From Phascolomyces articulosus (Eukaryota > Mucoromycota > Mucoromycetes > Mucorales > Lichtheimiaceae), in contig JAIXMP010000022.1 of NCBI GenBank assembly GCA_025677815.1, forward strand, positions 434,001 to 498,000: DNA of 64,000 nucleotides, read 5' to 3'. Shown here one piece after another: positions 1 to 10,463 of this stretch (its first letter is position 1; each line of letters opens with the position of its first letter). Below the pieces are notes generated by a model that was not told the DNA's origin, searched no databases, and was given only the letters and a program-made list of their open reading frames with translations. A program made the position numbers and the translations under genes.

Positions 1-1556
1 TTACATGAAGCAAGAAGTGGGTTACTTTGATGATGATGAACATAGTATGGGTGCCTTGACTTCTAAGCTTGCTATTGATTCTAAGAACGTTAACGAAATG
101 GTTACCAAGGTTTGGGGTGATGTTACTCAAATTTGCTCCACTGCTATCACTGGTATGTATATTTTATTAGTATTCTTACCATCGAAAATTTTAAGCAGTA
201 TTTTTTTTACTAATGATTTTATTTTTATTTATGATAGGTCTTGTTATTTCTTTTGTTCACAGTTGGACTTTGACTTTGATTATCTTATGTATGGCTCCAT
301 TCATTGGTGGTGCTACTTACTACGAATCCACCATTCATCGTGGTTTCGAAGACAAGACTGCCAAGGCCAACGAACAATCCGGTGAAGTAGCTGGTGAAGC
401 CATCAAGGAAATCCGTACTGTCCAAGCATTGAACAAGCAAAACCACTTTGAAACCAAATTTGACCGTGCTTTGGATCATCCTCACAAACTTGCTATGCGT
501 AAGGCTTACATGTCCTCTGTCGGCTATGCTTTGCAACAAGGTATCAATATGTATACCAATGCTGTCGCTTTCTATGCCGGTGTTCGTCTTATGGATGATG
601 GCAAGATTGACATGGAACAAATGATTGTTTGTATGATGGCTGTCCTTATCACTGCTCAAGGTATTGGTCGTGCTAGTGTGTTCACTTCCACTTTTGCCAA
701 GGCCAAGAACTCTGCTCTTTCCACCTTTGAAGTCCTTGAACGCAAGCCCCATATCGATCCTGATCTTGAAGGCATGGAACCTGAAACCAACACGATCAAG
801 GGTGATATTGAATTTGAAAACATCACTTTCCGATACCCCGCTCGTCCTGATATGCCTATCTTTGATGGTGAATTCAACTTGGAAGGTAAACAAGGTCAAA
901 CCATTGCTTTAGTCGGTCCCTCCGGTTGTGGTAAATCCACTACGATTGGTATGCTTCAACGTTGGTATGATCCTATTGATGGTACTGTGCGTTTGGATGA
1001 GCACAATACAAAGAACTTTACCTTAAGTAACTTGCGTCAACATATGGCTCTTGTTGGTCAAGAACCTGTTCTTTTCGATATGACCATTGGTGAAAATATT
1101 CGTTTTGGTATGGAGGAAGGTAGAACAGCTACTCAAGAACAAGTCGAAGAAGCTGCTCGCGCTGCCAACATTCACAAGTTTATTGTTGATTTGCCCATGG
1201 GCTATGATACTCGTGTCGGTGACAAGGGTTCTCAATTGTCTGGTGGCCAAAAACAACGTATTGCTATTGCTCGTGCATTGATCCGTAAACCCAAGGTTCT
1301 TTTGTTGGATGAAGCTACTTCTGCTCTTGATTCTGAATCCGAAAAATTGGTCCAACAAGCTATTGATAACGTTATTAGCGAAGGTGGTCGTACCACTATC
1401 ACTATTGCTCATCGTTTATCTACCATTCAAGATGCCGATCTTATTTGTGTCGTCAAGGGTGGTCGCGTTGTGGAGCAAGGTACCCATTGGGAATTGCTCA
1501 AATTGGAAGGAGAGTATGCTAGTCTTGTAAGACAACAATCTCTCAACGCTCATTAG
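1..1556 (+). CDS. ABCB-type full-length ABC exporter, 3' part (gene cut by window edge)
   Basis: This is the C-terminal half of a P-glycoprotein-like (ABCB) exporter, which in fungi moves hydrophobic compounds or lipids across a membrane using ATP. Coding pieces are 1(frame from 2)-152 and 238-1556. The intron 153-237 has GT/AG ends and a TACTAAT-type branch site near 209; its phase-1 position is shared by both complete ABCB genes in the window. The visible protein is the second transmembrane domain followed by NBD2. NBD2 shows an A-loop (FRYPARPD), Walker [11 protein letters not shown]-loop region VGQEP, signature LSGGQ, Walker [12 protein letters not shown] and H-loop IAHRLST, so it looks catalytically intact. 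The stop is TAG at 1554-1556. Unlike the gene at 10464-15350, no introns interrupt the A-loop region. The N-terminal half lies outside the window. The substrate cannot be told from sequence. Confidence 0.95.
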
Positions 1557-2100
1557 ACTTTTTTTTTTTACTACTATTACTATTATTTTATTATTCCTTT
1601 TCCTGTACTACTAGTTTTATTATTATACTATTATTATACACCTATTATTTTTTCTTTTTTATTCTCGTTCATCCTAAAAACCACTCTCCTGCATTTTACC
1701 CATGATATATCCCCCCATGTATCTCTCTTTTTTTCTCCTTACACATATATTACATAGAGGACAATGATCTCTTGTACATACAAATATAAAATAAATTAAA
1801 AAAAACAAGAAACTCAATATGATTTTTTTATGAGAAATATATTATATATAATATCTAAATCTTTTTTTTTGAAAAAGGTTACTATTGTGTATTCTTTCGT
1901 TGAACCCATATGATTTTTCAAGATTTCGTGCCAAATTCTCGTTCGGTATCGTATATCACTGGAAACTTCAGAGGACCAAAAATCTTTTTAGTGTAGGCTG
2001 AAGGATATGTATCCATAGGCAATTTTCACTCGTTGATGCCCAGGATCCCGAATGTATCGATATGATAAGTGTCCATCTCCCACTGTAAGCCCATAATAGG
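1557..2100. other. 3' flank of ABC gene, no gene seen
   Basis: AT-rich DNA with T-rich tracts just after the stop codon, consistent with a 3' UTR. No coding frame or RNA gene was recognised. Confidence 0.6.
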
Positions 2101-2653
2101 TTGTTCAAATTCGAAGTATATGAGGTATTCAAATTCAGTATTGAGTTACTTCAAAACCAATCAAGACTTTATTATTTTTTGGTGTTATTTGTTCTCATAT
2201 AATGCGATTACTATAGAACGAGGAGTAACTCTTTGTTTCTTTTTTATTTGTTGTATCCACACAAAAAACAAAAATCAGTGTATTACAATAGAGTTAAAAA
2301 AGACGCAGAAGGTAGTATCGTACCATTGTCTCCTTCTGGACCAAAATTATGGCCAGTAGGTCGAATTTAATTACAAAATCCTGCACGCATGATGTTTGAA
2401 TATGAAGAGCTTATGCAACAAAAATAAAGTGAAAATTTCAAGAAACATATAATAAACATGTAATTCAGACTTTTATTCATGGACAAGTAGACAATAAATC
2501 TTGGCTCCAATATTATCATTCGTGTATTTTATCGTCTGAATCCAAAGAAGGACAAACATTTTTTCGGTTTTATCCCCATCCATCATTCAATGTATCCGTC
2601 GTTGGTTGAGTTGCTTGATCAAGTTGTATTCGTCTGTCTGGGTTTGTTGTCCT
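2101..2653 (+). repeat. Dispersed repeat, copy 1 (plus orientation)
   Basis: The first ~370 bases (2101-2473) are nearly identical to the reverse complement of 5583-5953. The stretch from about 2360 to 2653 matches the reverse complement of the window end (63726-64000). The two matches overlap, so the repeat unit is at least ~550 bp. Copy 1 and copy 3 stop matching just after position 2653. Two reading frames are open over 55-90 codons, but neither resembles a protein I know. It is probably part of a transposable element or a remnant of one; no terminal motif or target-site duplication could be confirmed. Confidence 0.85.
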
Positions 2654-3076
2654 GATACGCCATACCATGTCCAATCCATCACTCAAGAGAGAGATGCCTT
2701 TGGCTTCTTCGCTTTTGTCGTCTAATCCTGCCATTCGTATACTGATTGCATCTCTTGAATGTATGTGTTCCTCACAGGATCAATAACATCCATTAGAAAA
2801 ATTAATATTAATAATTATGAACGACAATAACAACGATAAAGTATACCATGTATATAATATGACTAAAAAGAAACACGTACCAAACACAATAATAGTGACT
2901 TCATTCAAATGTAATGCGCCTAGCCCATGTTTAGGATTGAATTATTAAATAATACAATAATGGTTTCCAGAAGCTACCACGAGGAGGTGGCATTACATCA
3001 GCTTCCACCTCCCTGTACTTTCAGGCGAAAGATCAGGTTCAAACGGTAGTCCAAAACAGCGAAAGAGAAAGTCGCA

Positions 3077-3214
3077 ATGAATGGTCCACCCCCGCCGACT
3101 GTTGTAGGTCTCGGTATTGGGAGATTCGCAGACATCACTCGCCTCCATGCAGCCCGACAGCTAGACTACTTACCCAGTCGCGATAGCGAAATATCTGCCC
3201 GACTTGAGGCATGA
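3077..3214 (+). CDS. Small coding-like ORF in GC-rich island (hypothetical)
   Basis: A 45-codon frame from ATG 3077 to TGA 3212-3214. Its composition is unlike the AT-rich surroundings and looks coding: a proline run, a GLGIGRF segment, then an Arg/Leu-rich segment. The frame stays open upstream back to a TAG near 3043. I do not recognise the family. It sits between inverted repeat copies, so it could be a scrap of a mobile-element protein rather than a gene. No intron or promoter was identified. Confidence 0.2.
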   Translation: MNGPPPPTVVGLGIGRFADITRLHAARQLDYLPSRDSEISARLEA

Positions 3215-4075
3215 GAGAGTCTCCTTAGCATCTCTCGAGGGTTACTTACCACAACCCCGCCTATATAAGATCGTACCGTATCGTAACGAAAACGACCCCA
3301 AATGAATGGTGTCATTCCGTTCGTGCATCTCCCCAGGTTTGTTCATAAAAATAGAAGGAGAGAAGTTTTTTTGGTGCATACCCGAAACTGCATTAGACTG
3401 TGGCATTTCGATTACCCCGCTGTAAGAGTAACCTTCCAAGATGCACTGGACAAATGCACCATTAAAGAAAAAGAAAAGAAAGTTCGCAGTCATTCGAGGA
3501 TGTACCTGCCGAAACAAGCCTGCCACGATTCACCACTTGCAAATGCCACGAACTGCTTCCATGGACCTTTACAGTTTTTTCATGTTAGCCATTTATTACC
3601 TGATCAGAGAGAATGCACGCCGAGTTGGGTTGGTCCATGGAAGCACTTGGGCAATGCTGCTACAAAATAGAGTTGCAGGCCAGAGTGGCGGAGGGGGGAA
3701 GGCAAATGACCACGGATTTGCTGCTGCTTCAAAAACGTGTCATTGACGGCATTGTTTAGCTTGTACAATGAAAGCGTAAGAGAGAAAATCGGGTGGGTAA
3801 CATCTTCAAGGGGAATGTAAAAAAAGGGGACAAAAGCAAAGAGATGTTCGTTGCTGCGAGACAGTTCATTTTATCATTGTTCTTGGTAATTCAAATCCCG
3901 CTTTTTTTTTTTTTTTTTTGCTTGCATATTTATGCGACATGCTTCTTTAAGCGTGATAGTCCATAGATAAAAGAAAAAAGCTGTGAGGCAACATTGTCAT
4001 GGAAATATAATATTGAGACATATCCTTCAAAAGACACTCTTTGACACGCTTTTGTTATTTTTACATAAAGTCTAG

Positions 4076-4103
4076 TTTTTTTTTTTTTTTTTTTTTTTTT
4101 TTT
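4076..4103. repeat. Poly-T tract (about 28 nt)
   Basis: An uninterrupted run of about 28 T followed by a short GC-rich segment (CGCGAAGCCCGGG). It could be simple slippage or the poly-A tail of a minus-strand retroposed sequence. No reverse-transcribed gene was recognised next to it. Confidence 0.8.
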
Positions 4104-5582
4104 CGCGAAGCCCGGGTTACCATGAAATTATTTCTGCATTGGTAATTGATCCCACTTATTGTTATACCAAATTACAGCCTACTTTTTGCGAGCGAAAATC
4201 TGTTGTAAAAAGTGAATATAATGAGCTATTGGTAACAAACTAAGGCTTTACTTTTTACAGTTAATTACATCGTTTTCTATGAATGCTATTAAAAAAAAGC
4301 ATGGTTTACATGCATCATTTAATTAAAGAGACAAACCAGAACGTCGGGTTTTTTTAACTCGCTTAAGGAGTATAATAATGATCGCTCAATAATACAAATG
4401 AGAAATTCCTTCCTATATAAAAGAATGTTTAAATCTTCAGCGAGTAAACAGTTTTTCATGATTATGTACATGACAGTTTATATTCTTCTCGGTCTTCCTT
4501 TTATTATATTAAATACTTCTTTCTGTTTTTGCGAATAATAAAATTGAAACCTATAATAGTAAGATTGACCATGGTACACATTATGTGCACTTCGGATTTT
4601 ATTCATCTAAATACGTATTCAATTGAAAAATGGAAAACATGAAACATGCTGTAATCGAGAAAGAGTTGAAACCAGTATACGGAATAGGTATTTCATAACT
4701 GAGAATATTTATAAAATATATAATGATGAAGTCCTTTTATATTTTTCGATGATGGCTATTTTTACTGTTGCATATTATTATATGAGAAAGACTGATGATA
4801 AACGAAAGATCTTATTTTTTTATACTTTCAGAACGAACAAATTTGATCATTTTCTATGTAGTATCGACACGTGTTGTTTCAAGTTGACAGTATAAAGAAT
4901 AGGCACACACAAAGGTCCAAAAAAAAACAAGTGGTTGGAGATTGGGAAAGGTGATCAATGGCATCCTAAATGGGGTTTTTGGAATGCACAAAATTGAATG
5001 TAGTCATTGAGTTGGCGGGTACACTGTTCAAATAGTTATTGATCAATAATTGGTGGTATTGTTTCCTTGATCGTGTATATATAGTTTTTATTAAAAAGAA
5101 CAGAGGAACTTGCCTAAAGGTAAACGTGTGCTCTTGTTTCTTGCATCTATAATAATAGAAGCATAGTCATACATAGCTCAAACAGAGGTTAATAACTTTT
5201 ATACGAGATATAACCCTTGATTCATATGTATCAAGCGCTTTTGACAATCGTTTTTATACCATTGTTAGGTAATATATCTGGGCTCTTTGTGACGATCAAA
5301 ATTAAAAAACGATTCTGATAATACTCTTAATACAATATTTGAATTTTAAAACCTTGCATAGAAAGATATACTTATGATGAGTACCGCATATTTTATCATT
5401 TATCATCATTATATGGTTGTCATTATATCATTTTAAAAGAAAATATATAAGAGATTTTGTGTAAAATCAATTGAACTTATCTTTCTAAAATCACTTAATC
5501 TTCAAGGCATCTAATATTTTTTATGATTGATGTGGGTGAATATTGTTAAAAAGACTGGTTTGAAAGTTCTAATATAAAAGGG

Positions 5583-5953
5583 AAAGTCTGAATTACATAT
5601 TTATAATATGTTTCTTGAAATTTTCACTTTATTTTTGTTGCATAAGCTCTTCATATTCAAACATCATGCGTGCGGGATTTTGTAATTAAATTCGACCTAC
5701 TGGCCATAATTTTGGTCCAGAAGGAGACAATGGTACGATACTACCTTCTGCATCTTTTTTAACTCTATTGTAATACACTGATTTTTGTTTTTTGTGTGGA
5801 TACAACAAATAAAAAAGAAACAAAGAGTTACTCCTCGTTCTGTGGTAATCGCATTATATGAGGACAAATAACACCAAAAAATAATAAAGTCTTGATTGGT
5901 TTTGAAGTAACTCAATACTGAATTTTAATACCTCATATACTTCGAATTTGAAC
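5583..5953 (-). repeat. Dispersed repeat, copy 2 (minus orientation)
   Basis: The reverse complement matches 2101-2473 with only scattered substitutions, mostly transitions. It ends at the same inner boundary (TTGTTCAAATTCGAAG) as copy 1. At its other end it stops just after the GTAATTCAGACTT segment, so it is shorter than copies 1 and 3. With copy 1 it forms a 370-bp inverted pair about 3.1 kb apart. Confidence 0.85.
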
Positions 5954-7939
5954 AACTTATCGTCTTACTGACGAAAAATATCTTCACTTATTTATATGTA
6001 TATAATAAATCCCCGGTTTTTGCAACACAGAAAAATCCAGAAAATTGGTACTGAAAGAGTTGACTTGCACCAAAATTCGCATCGAGATTCAACTTTTTTA
6101 CCTTTTCTTCGTTTCCCAGGCATCGTTGAGTTGGTGGGTGATTGGGCACGTTCTTACACTTTTTAATAAGAAGTTTGACTCAAAGGAAATGAGTACATGG
6201 TTTCCACACAACAAAAATCGGTCAATGAGAAGTAAACCCTGTTTATATTTGATGCCCTTTTAATAATCCATTTATCACCAAGACACAATCTTTTTTATAT
6301 TTCAGAAAAAACATGGTTCTCTGTTGAACACTTTAAGTATATATTCATATATTATAAAAATTAAGAAAACAGGAGAGGTTTGATATGGTCCAGAAATGAC
6401 GGGTGTCGAAGAAAAGTCTACCAGAATAAAACAACAAATATAATTACAGTATTAATAGTAATGCCAATAATATTGAGACACTGTATGAATGTGTTTGCGT
6501 TTTACTACTATCGTACGAAATTTTTCTTTATTAATCTAGAGTACCTTTATTACTACTAATTTCTTACTTACTTCGTGACTATGAATAGATGTATGATCTG
6601 TGACATATTCTGTTGCATAATACAAACAAGCAATGTATAGTGAAAATCCTTCCTCAGAATGCATAATATAATATAATATATTTGAGGAGATGTAGAAATG
6701 GTTTATGATTTGACATGTAATTCTGTAATACCAACTACCATTGAATCTTATTTAAAATGATATAGTTATGTACAACTCCTGGAGTCCAGATGATATCAAT
6801 GCATAACGTTCTGTGATCTTATTACGAAAATCTAACTATTTTCTATTATAGGTAAACAGGTTTATTTTGAAACACGCTGTAACCCCCCAGAAAGAACCGC
6901 AGTTATTACCATTATTACTACGAAACAACTCTATATATAAATACTGTTACTGCGACAATATCGGATTATCTTACCTTTTGGTATCTTCCAATTAACAAGA
7001 GATACATACAAACCGCAGCAACATATTTATAAATATAATTATCACTTATTCAACACATTATATTATTATTGGATATTCATTTATTACCACAGTATCTCGT
7101 AGCAACCGCAGTATCTTCACATGTTGTTACTTAGGATAGAAATATTTAATTATTGGAAAACATATAAATACCCCACAATTTTGTAACTGAAATAAAATCA
7201 ATCAATTATACTTCTCTTTATCATATACATAAATTTTAAGAGTATTGATTCACTCAAGACCGAACTGGCTTGTTTTAATTTTACTGTAGCTTAAAGAAAG
7301 CTTAACATTTCAATATAGGACAGACGTAACATTCCTGATCCTTATTCTATTATCATTACCAGTCGGAAGTAACATACCTGACTTTGACTATTGTCATTGA
7401 ATTCAAGACATTATATCAAGGATTATATCATATAGTAACATACTACACAAGTTACTCTTTTGTAATAACAAGAACTGCTAATCCAAGCTTCACTTGTTAT
7501 ACATTTTTTATACTTCAAACGATAATTCAATTATATATCATATATTATTCGTATTATATATTTTACTGTGGCCTAAAGAATCCACGCTAATATAGCTGTA
7601 TAATCACATATAAACAGATACTTGCTTAAAACATTAGTATTGATATCTGTTGCTTTAATCGGTGTAATATACGTTAATATTACTGGTGCTCACTAAATAT
7701 CACGAACTGATATATAAAAACTTTAGTTGCTATAAGAATTGTAATTATAAGAAGCAAATCTTATTAGTAACATCGTGTTGCTCACCAAAAGCCCTGTTAC
7801 TTAATATCATTAAATATAACTGATTAACACATTTTGGTGTTTACACTCAATTATCATATCATAAATTATTATCTATCTTACAAGCAACACATATAGTGTT
7901 CACACTTTCATCACCACTAAATTACCACCAAACCAAATA
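5954..7939. other. Gene-free AT-rich stretch
   Basis: Very AT-rich sequence with no supported gene. A weak open frame at 6045-6263 has no recognisable domain. The last kilobase contains loosely repeating motifs that are listed separately. Confidence 0.5.
6880..7910. repeat. Possible degenerate tandem repeat region
   Basis: Related words recur: GGTGCTCAC (about 7685), GTGTTGCTCACC (about 7775), GGTGTTTACAC (about 7836) and GTGTTCACAC (about 7896), roughly 60-90 bases apart. AACCGCAG-type words recur around 6893-7105. This resembles an eroded tandem array, but by eye the unit cannot be defined. Confidence 0.3.
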
Positions 7940-8960
7940 TCAGGGCAACAACGCTATACAAAAACATTAAAAAAGCCTCATCAGTTGGCTCGACATAAAG
8001 CCTATCTCGCCTCCTTTGGCTACGCATTATCACAATGTTTCATTCTCTACGTTGCAGCTGTCACTCTTTCTTCCGGTACCATTTTATGCAACAGTGTCTA
8101 TTGGACTTTTATGATATATTTATTTGTCTATTGACATTGATGATTTCCATGCAAGGCATAGGGCAATTGAGTTTATTTGCCACTACCTTTGTAAAAGCCA
8201 AGACTGCAGCTATTGGCGTATTTGAAATTCTGGAACGACTTCCGCAAATAGACACTGATTTAGAAAGAGTCGAGATATTCAACAACATCAACAATCATGC
8301 AAATAATCATATTTTGGGTGAGGTTGCATTTGAAATTTTGGATTTTGTTATCCCACGCGTCAGCGTCAGCCCATCTTTGATGGTCATTTTCATTTACAAG
8401 TGGGAGCTGGTCAGGCAATTGCTTTGGTGGATGGATCAGGTTGTGGTAAATCGACTATCATTAGCATGTTACAACGTTGATATGGTCCCACGATGGGTAC
8501 CGCGCTTTTGGATCAATATAATAACAAGGGTTTTACACTGAGTAATTTGTGGAGTCATATGGGATTAATTGGACAAGAACCGGTACTTTTTGACATGTCT
8601 GTTGCTATTGCTCGTGCGTTGATTCATCAACCCAAGATTCTTTTATTGGATGAAGCTTCTTTTGCATTGGATTCTGAATTCGAAAAGTTGGTTCAAAGAA
8701 GCTATTGATAATGTTGTCAAACAAGGTTCACGTACAACCATTATAGTTACTCATCTTCGTCTTTCAACCATTTAAAATGCTGATTTGATTTGTATTATCA
8801 AAGACAGTCGGGTTTTTGAACAAGGAATCCACCGGGAACTTTTAAATTTGAATGGTGAATATACTTCATTATGTCGTGATCAGTCTCTTCATGCATATCG
8901 GATCAAAAAATATATACTATTTTTTTTTTATATTGTTTACTTTTCAAAACCTATAAAGAT
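7940..8960 (+). pseudogene. Decayed ABCB exporter fragment (TMD2-NBD2 remnant)
   Basis: The translated pieces follow the C-terminal third of the exporter at 53787-58053 closely (for example [14 protein letters not shown] and YALSQ followed by LYVAAVT), so that gene is the nearest relative. Similarity starts abruptly near 7945 and the N-terminal ~1000 residues are missing. Lesions seen: a frameshift near 8085, a frameshift near 8350, a nonsense TGA at 8478-8480 in place of the Trp after MLQR, an in-frame deletion near 8600 removing about 58 codons including the LSGGQ signature, a one-base insertion near 8704, and a TAA at 8773-8775. A Walker A (DGSGCGKST) and Walker B survive. It cannot make an active transporter. 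Confidence 0.93.
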
Positions 8961-8975
8961 TATAATACTAATAAA

Positions 8976-10463
8976 TAAAAATTAGTGTACTATGTACATT
9001 TTGATTTGCCTAGTGCGGATCAAAATGATGCAACAACCGAAAAACATGTTGAAAAACCCACGAACGATAAGAAAAAAATTGTTCCTATTATCAAGATATC
9101 ACAACAAATGATGAATCCAATGCTACACTTTTTTTTGATGGGATCATATACTATGTATCATCTAATTTTACAGTATGTATTTTATTTTTTTGCCTTTTTA
9201 ATATGATAATCAATTATGAATTTTCTAAAATTATTTTATTTTGACTCAATATCGAAAATACATTATCTTTATTACTATTTCTTTACGCTTGTTGATTTGA
9301 AAATTGTTAATAATAAAATGATTAAAAACAAAACATTTTTTAATTTTCTCGGCAAATCCGATATCATTCTTTTTCTTGATGAATTAAACTACCAAACAAT
9401 CATTCAGGTTGATAGAGAAAATCAAAGGATTAAGTGCCGAATATACCATAAAGGGAAGAAGGAGCTAAGACGGCAATTTTTTATCCGAAAGTCAAATTTT
9501 CTGTGTAACTAGTAATTAGCAGAAGTATTGTAGCATTCTGTTTATTTTATTATTATGGTTCTATTTGTTATGTAAATATCATCTATAAAAGTGAAAATTA
9601 GAGCAGTGCAACTACCATGTTTTGATGTTTAAGCTAAGCTAGATCACTAAATATATAATTTTAGATAGCAACATCATGCAGATAAGGTTATTAAAAAAAG
9701 ATTATAATATAAGTATGGTAAATGGTTTTCTTGATAAAAAAAATCCCAATTGTTGTAAAATATCCCATGGATCATTGAATGATTCGGCCAAGACCGTGTT
9801 TTGACAAGTAACTATCATCATAGGCTAGTGAAGTAAGGTATCAAGATATCATTGAACAAGCAGCCAATGATAATCTTTTCTAGAAAGAACAATAAAAGCT
9901 CAGTTTCTTTGTCGGGAATTCTAATGACACGCAAAACGGGATGGGTGCCGAGTATAAAAACAGAATAAGATAGATGATGCTGATTCAATAGATCAAAATA
10001 ATTCATTAACTTCAGATCACAATATTAATAGAATAATCATAACGGATGATGATAATGCCAAGTCTTATACTATTTTACATAAGTAAATGTACATATTATA
10101 CCCATTTAACTATTATAGCCAGTTTCCATCATTGGGAGCTTTAAGATTTCTAAGAAAAATTGTTACACATGGTTGGATGATGGGCGTGCGCGGAGAAGCA
10201 GTTATTGTATGTAAGAAAAAAAAACCAGCCCTGAAATTTTTATAATTTATCTGTGTTTTTGTTTTTATTTTGCCGTTTTGTACTACAATCATCGAATTCC
10301 ATTGAAAATAAAAAATATATAAAAGCATCCAATTCACTCTTTCGCATTACTAAACCACTAGTGATTTCCCCGAATTTTTGTTTTCTTTCTTATTTTATTT
10401 ATTTTTATACCCTATTATTTTTCATTCTTTCATTCACTCTTTCACTTTGGCCATTCGTCCATA
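8976..10463. other. Intergenic, with weak open frames
   Basis: Follows the pseudogene. Open frames at 8985-9206 and 9216-9512 are present. The segment 9330-9512 is charged and coding-like (Lys/Arg-rich end) but matches nothing I recognise, so it may be another decayed fragment. The last ~120 bases before 10464 are pyrimidine-rich (TTTCATTCACTC repeats) and look like the 5' leader of the downstream exporter. Confidence 0.4.

Larger units (their letters stand above)
2654..5582. other. Gene-poor interior between inverted repeat copies
   Basis: About 2.9 kb between two inverted repeat copies. It contains a GC-richer island (about 2960-3260), several short overlapping open frames on both strands (3242-3746) with no recognisable domain, and a long T-run near 4076. 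No transposase, reverse transcriptase or RNA gene was recognised. Confidence 0.5.

Noticed and set aside
285..899. 204-codon minus-strand open frame
   Set aside because: It is antisense to the well-supported ABC exporter exon and has no domain of its own.
3242..3746. Overlapping frames of 94-122 codons on both strands
   Set aside because: No domain, no splice context and frames on both strands at once; not enough to call a gene.
4076..4103. Poly-T run as an RNA polymerase III terminator
   Set aside because: Far too long and no A/B box or RNA gene upstream; several similar runs occur in gene-free DNA.
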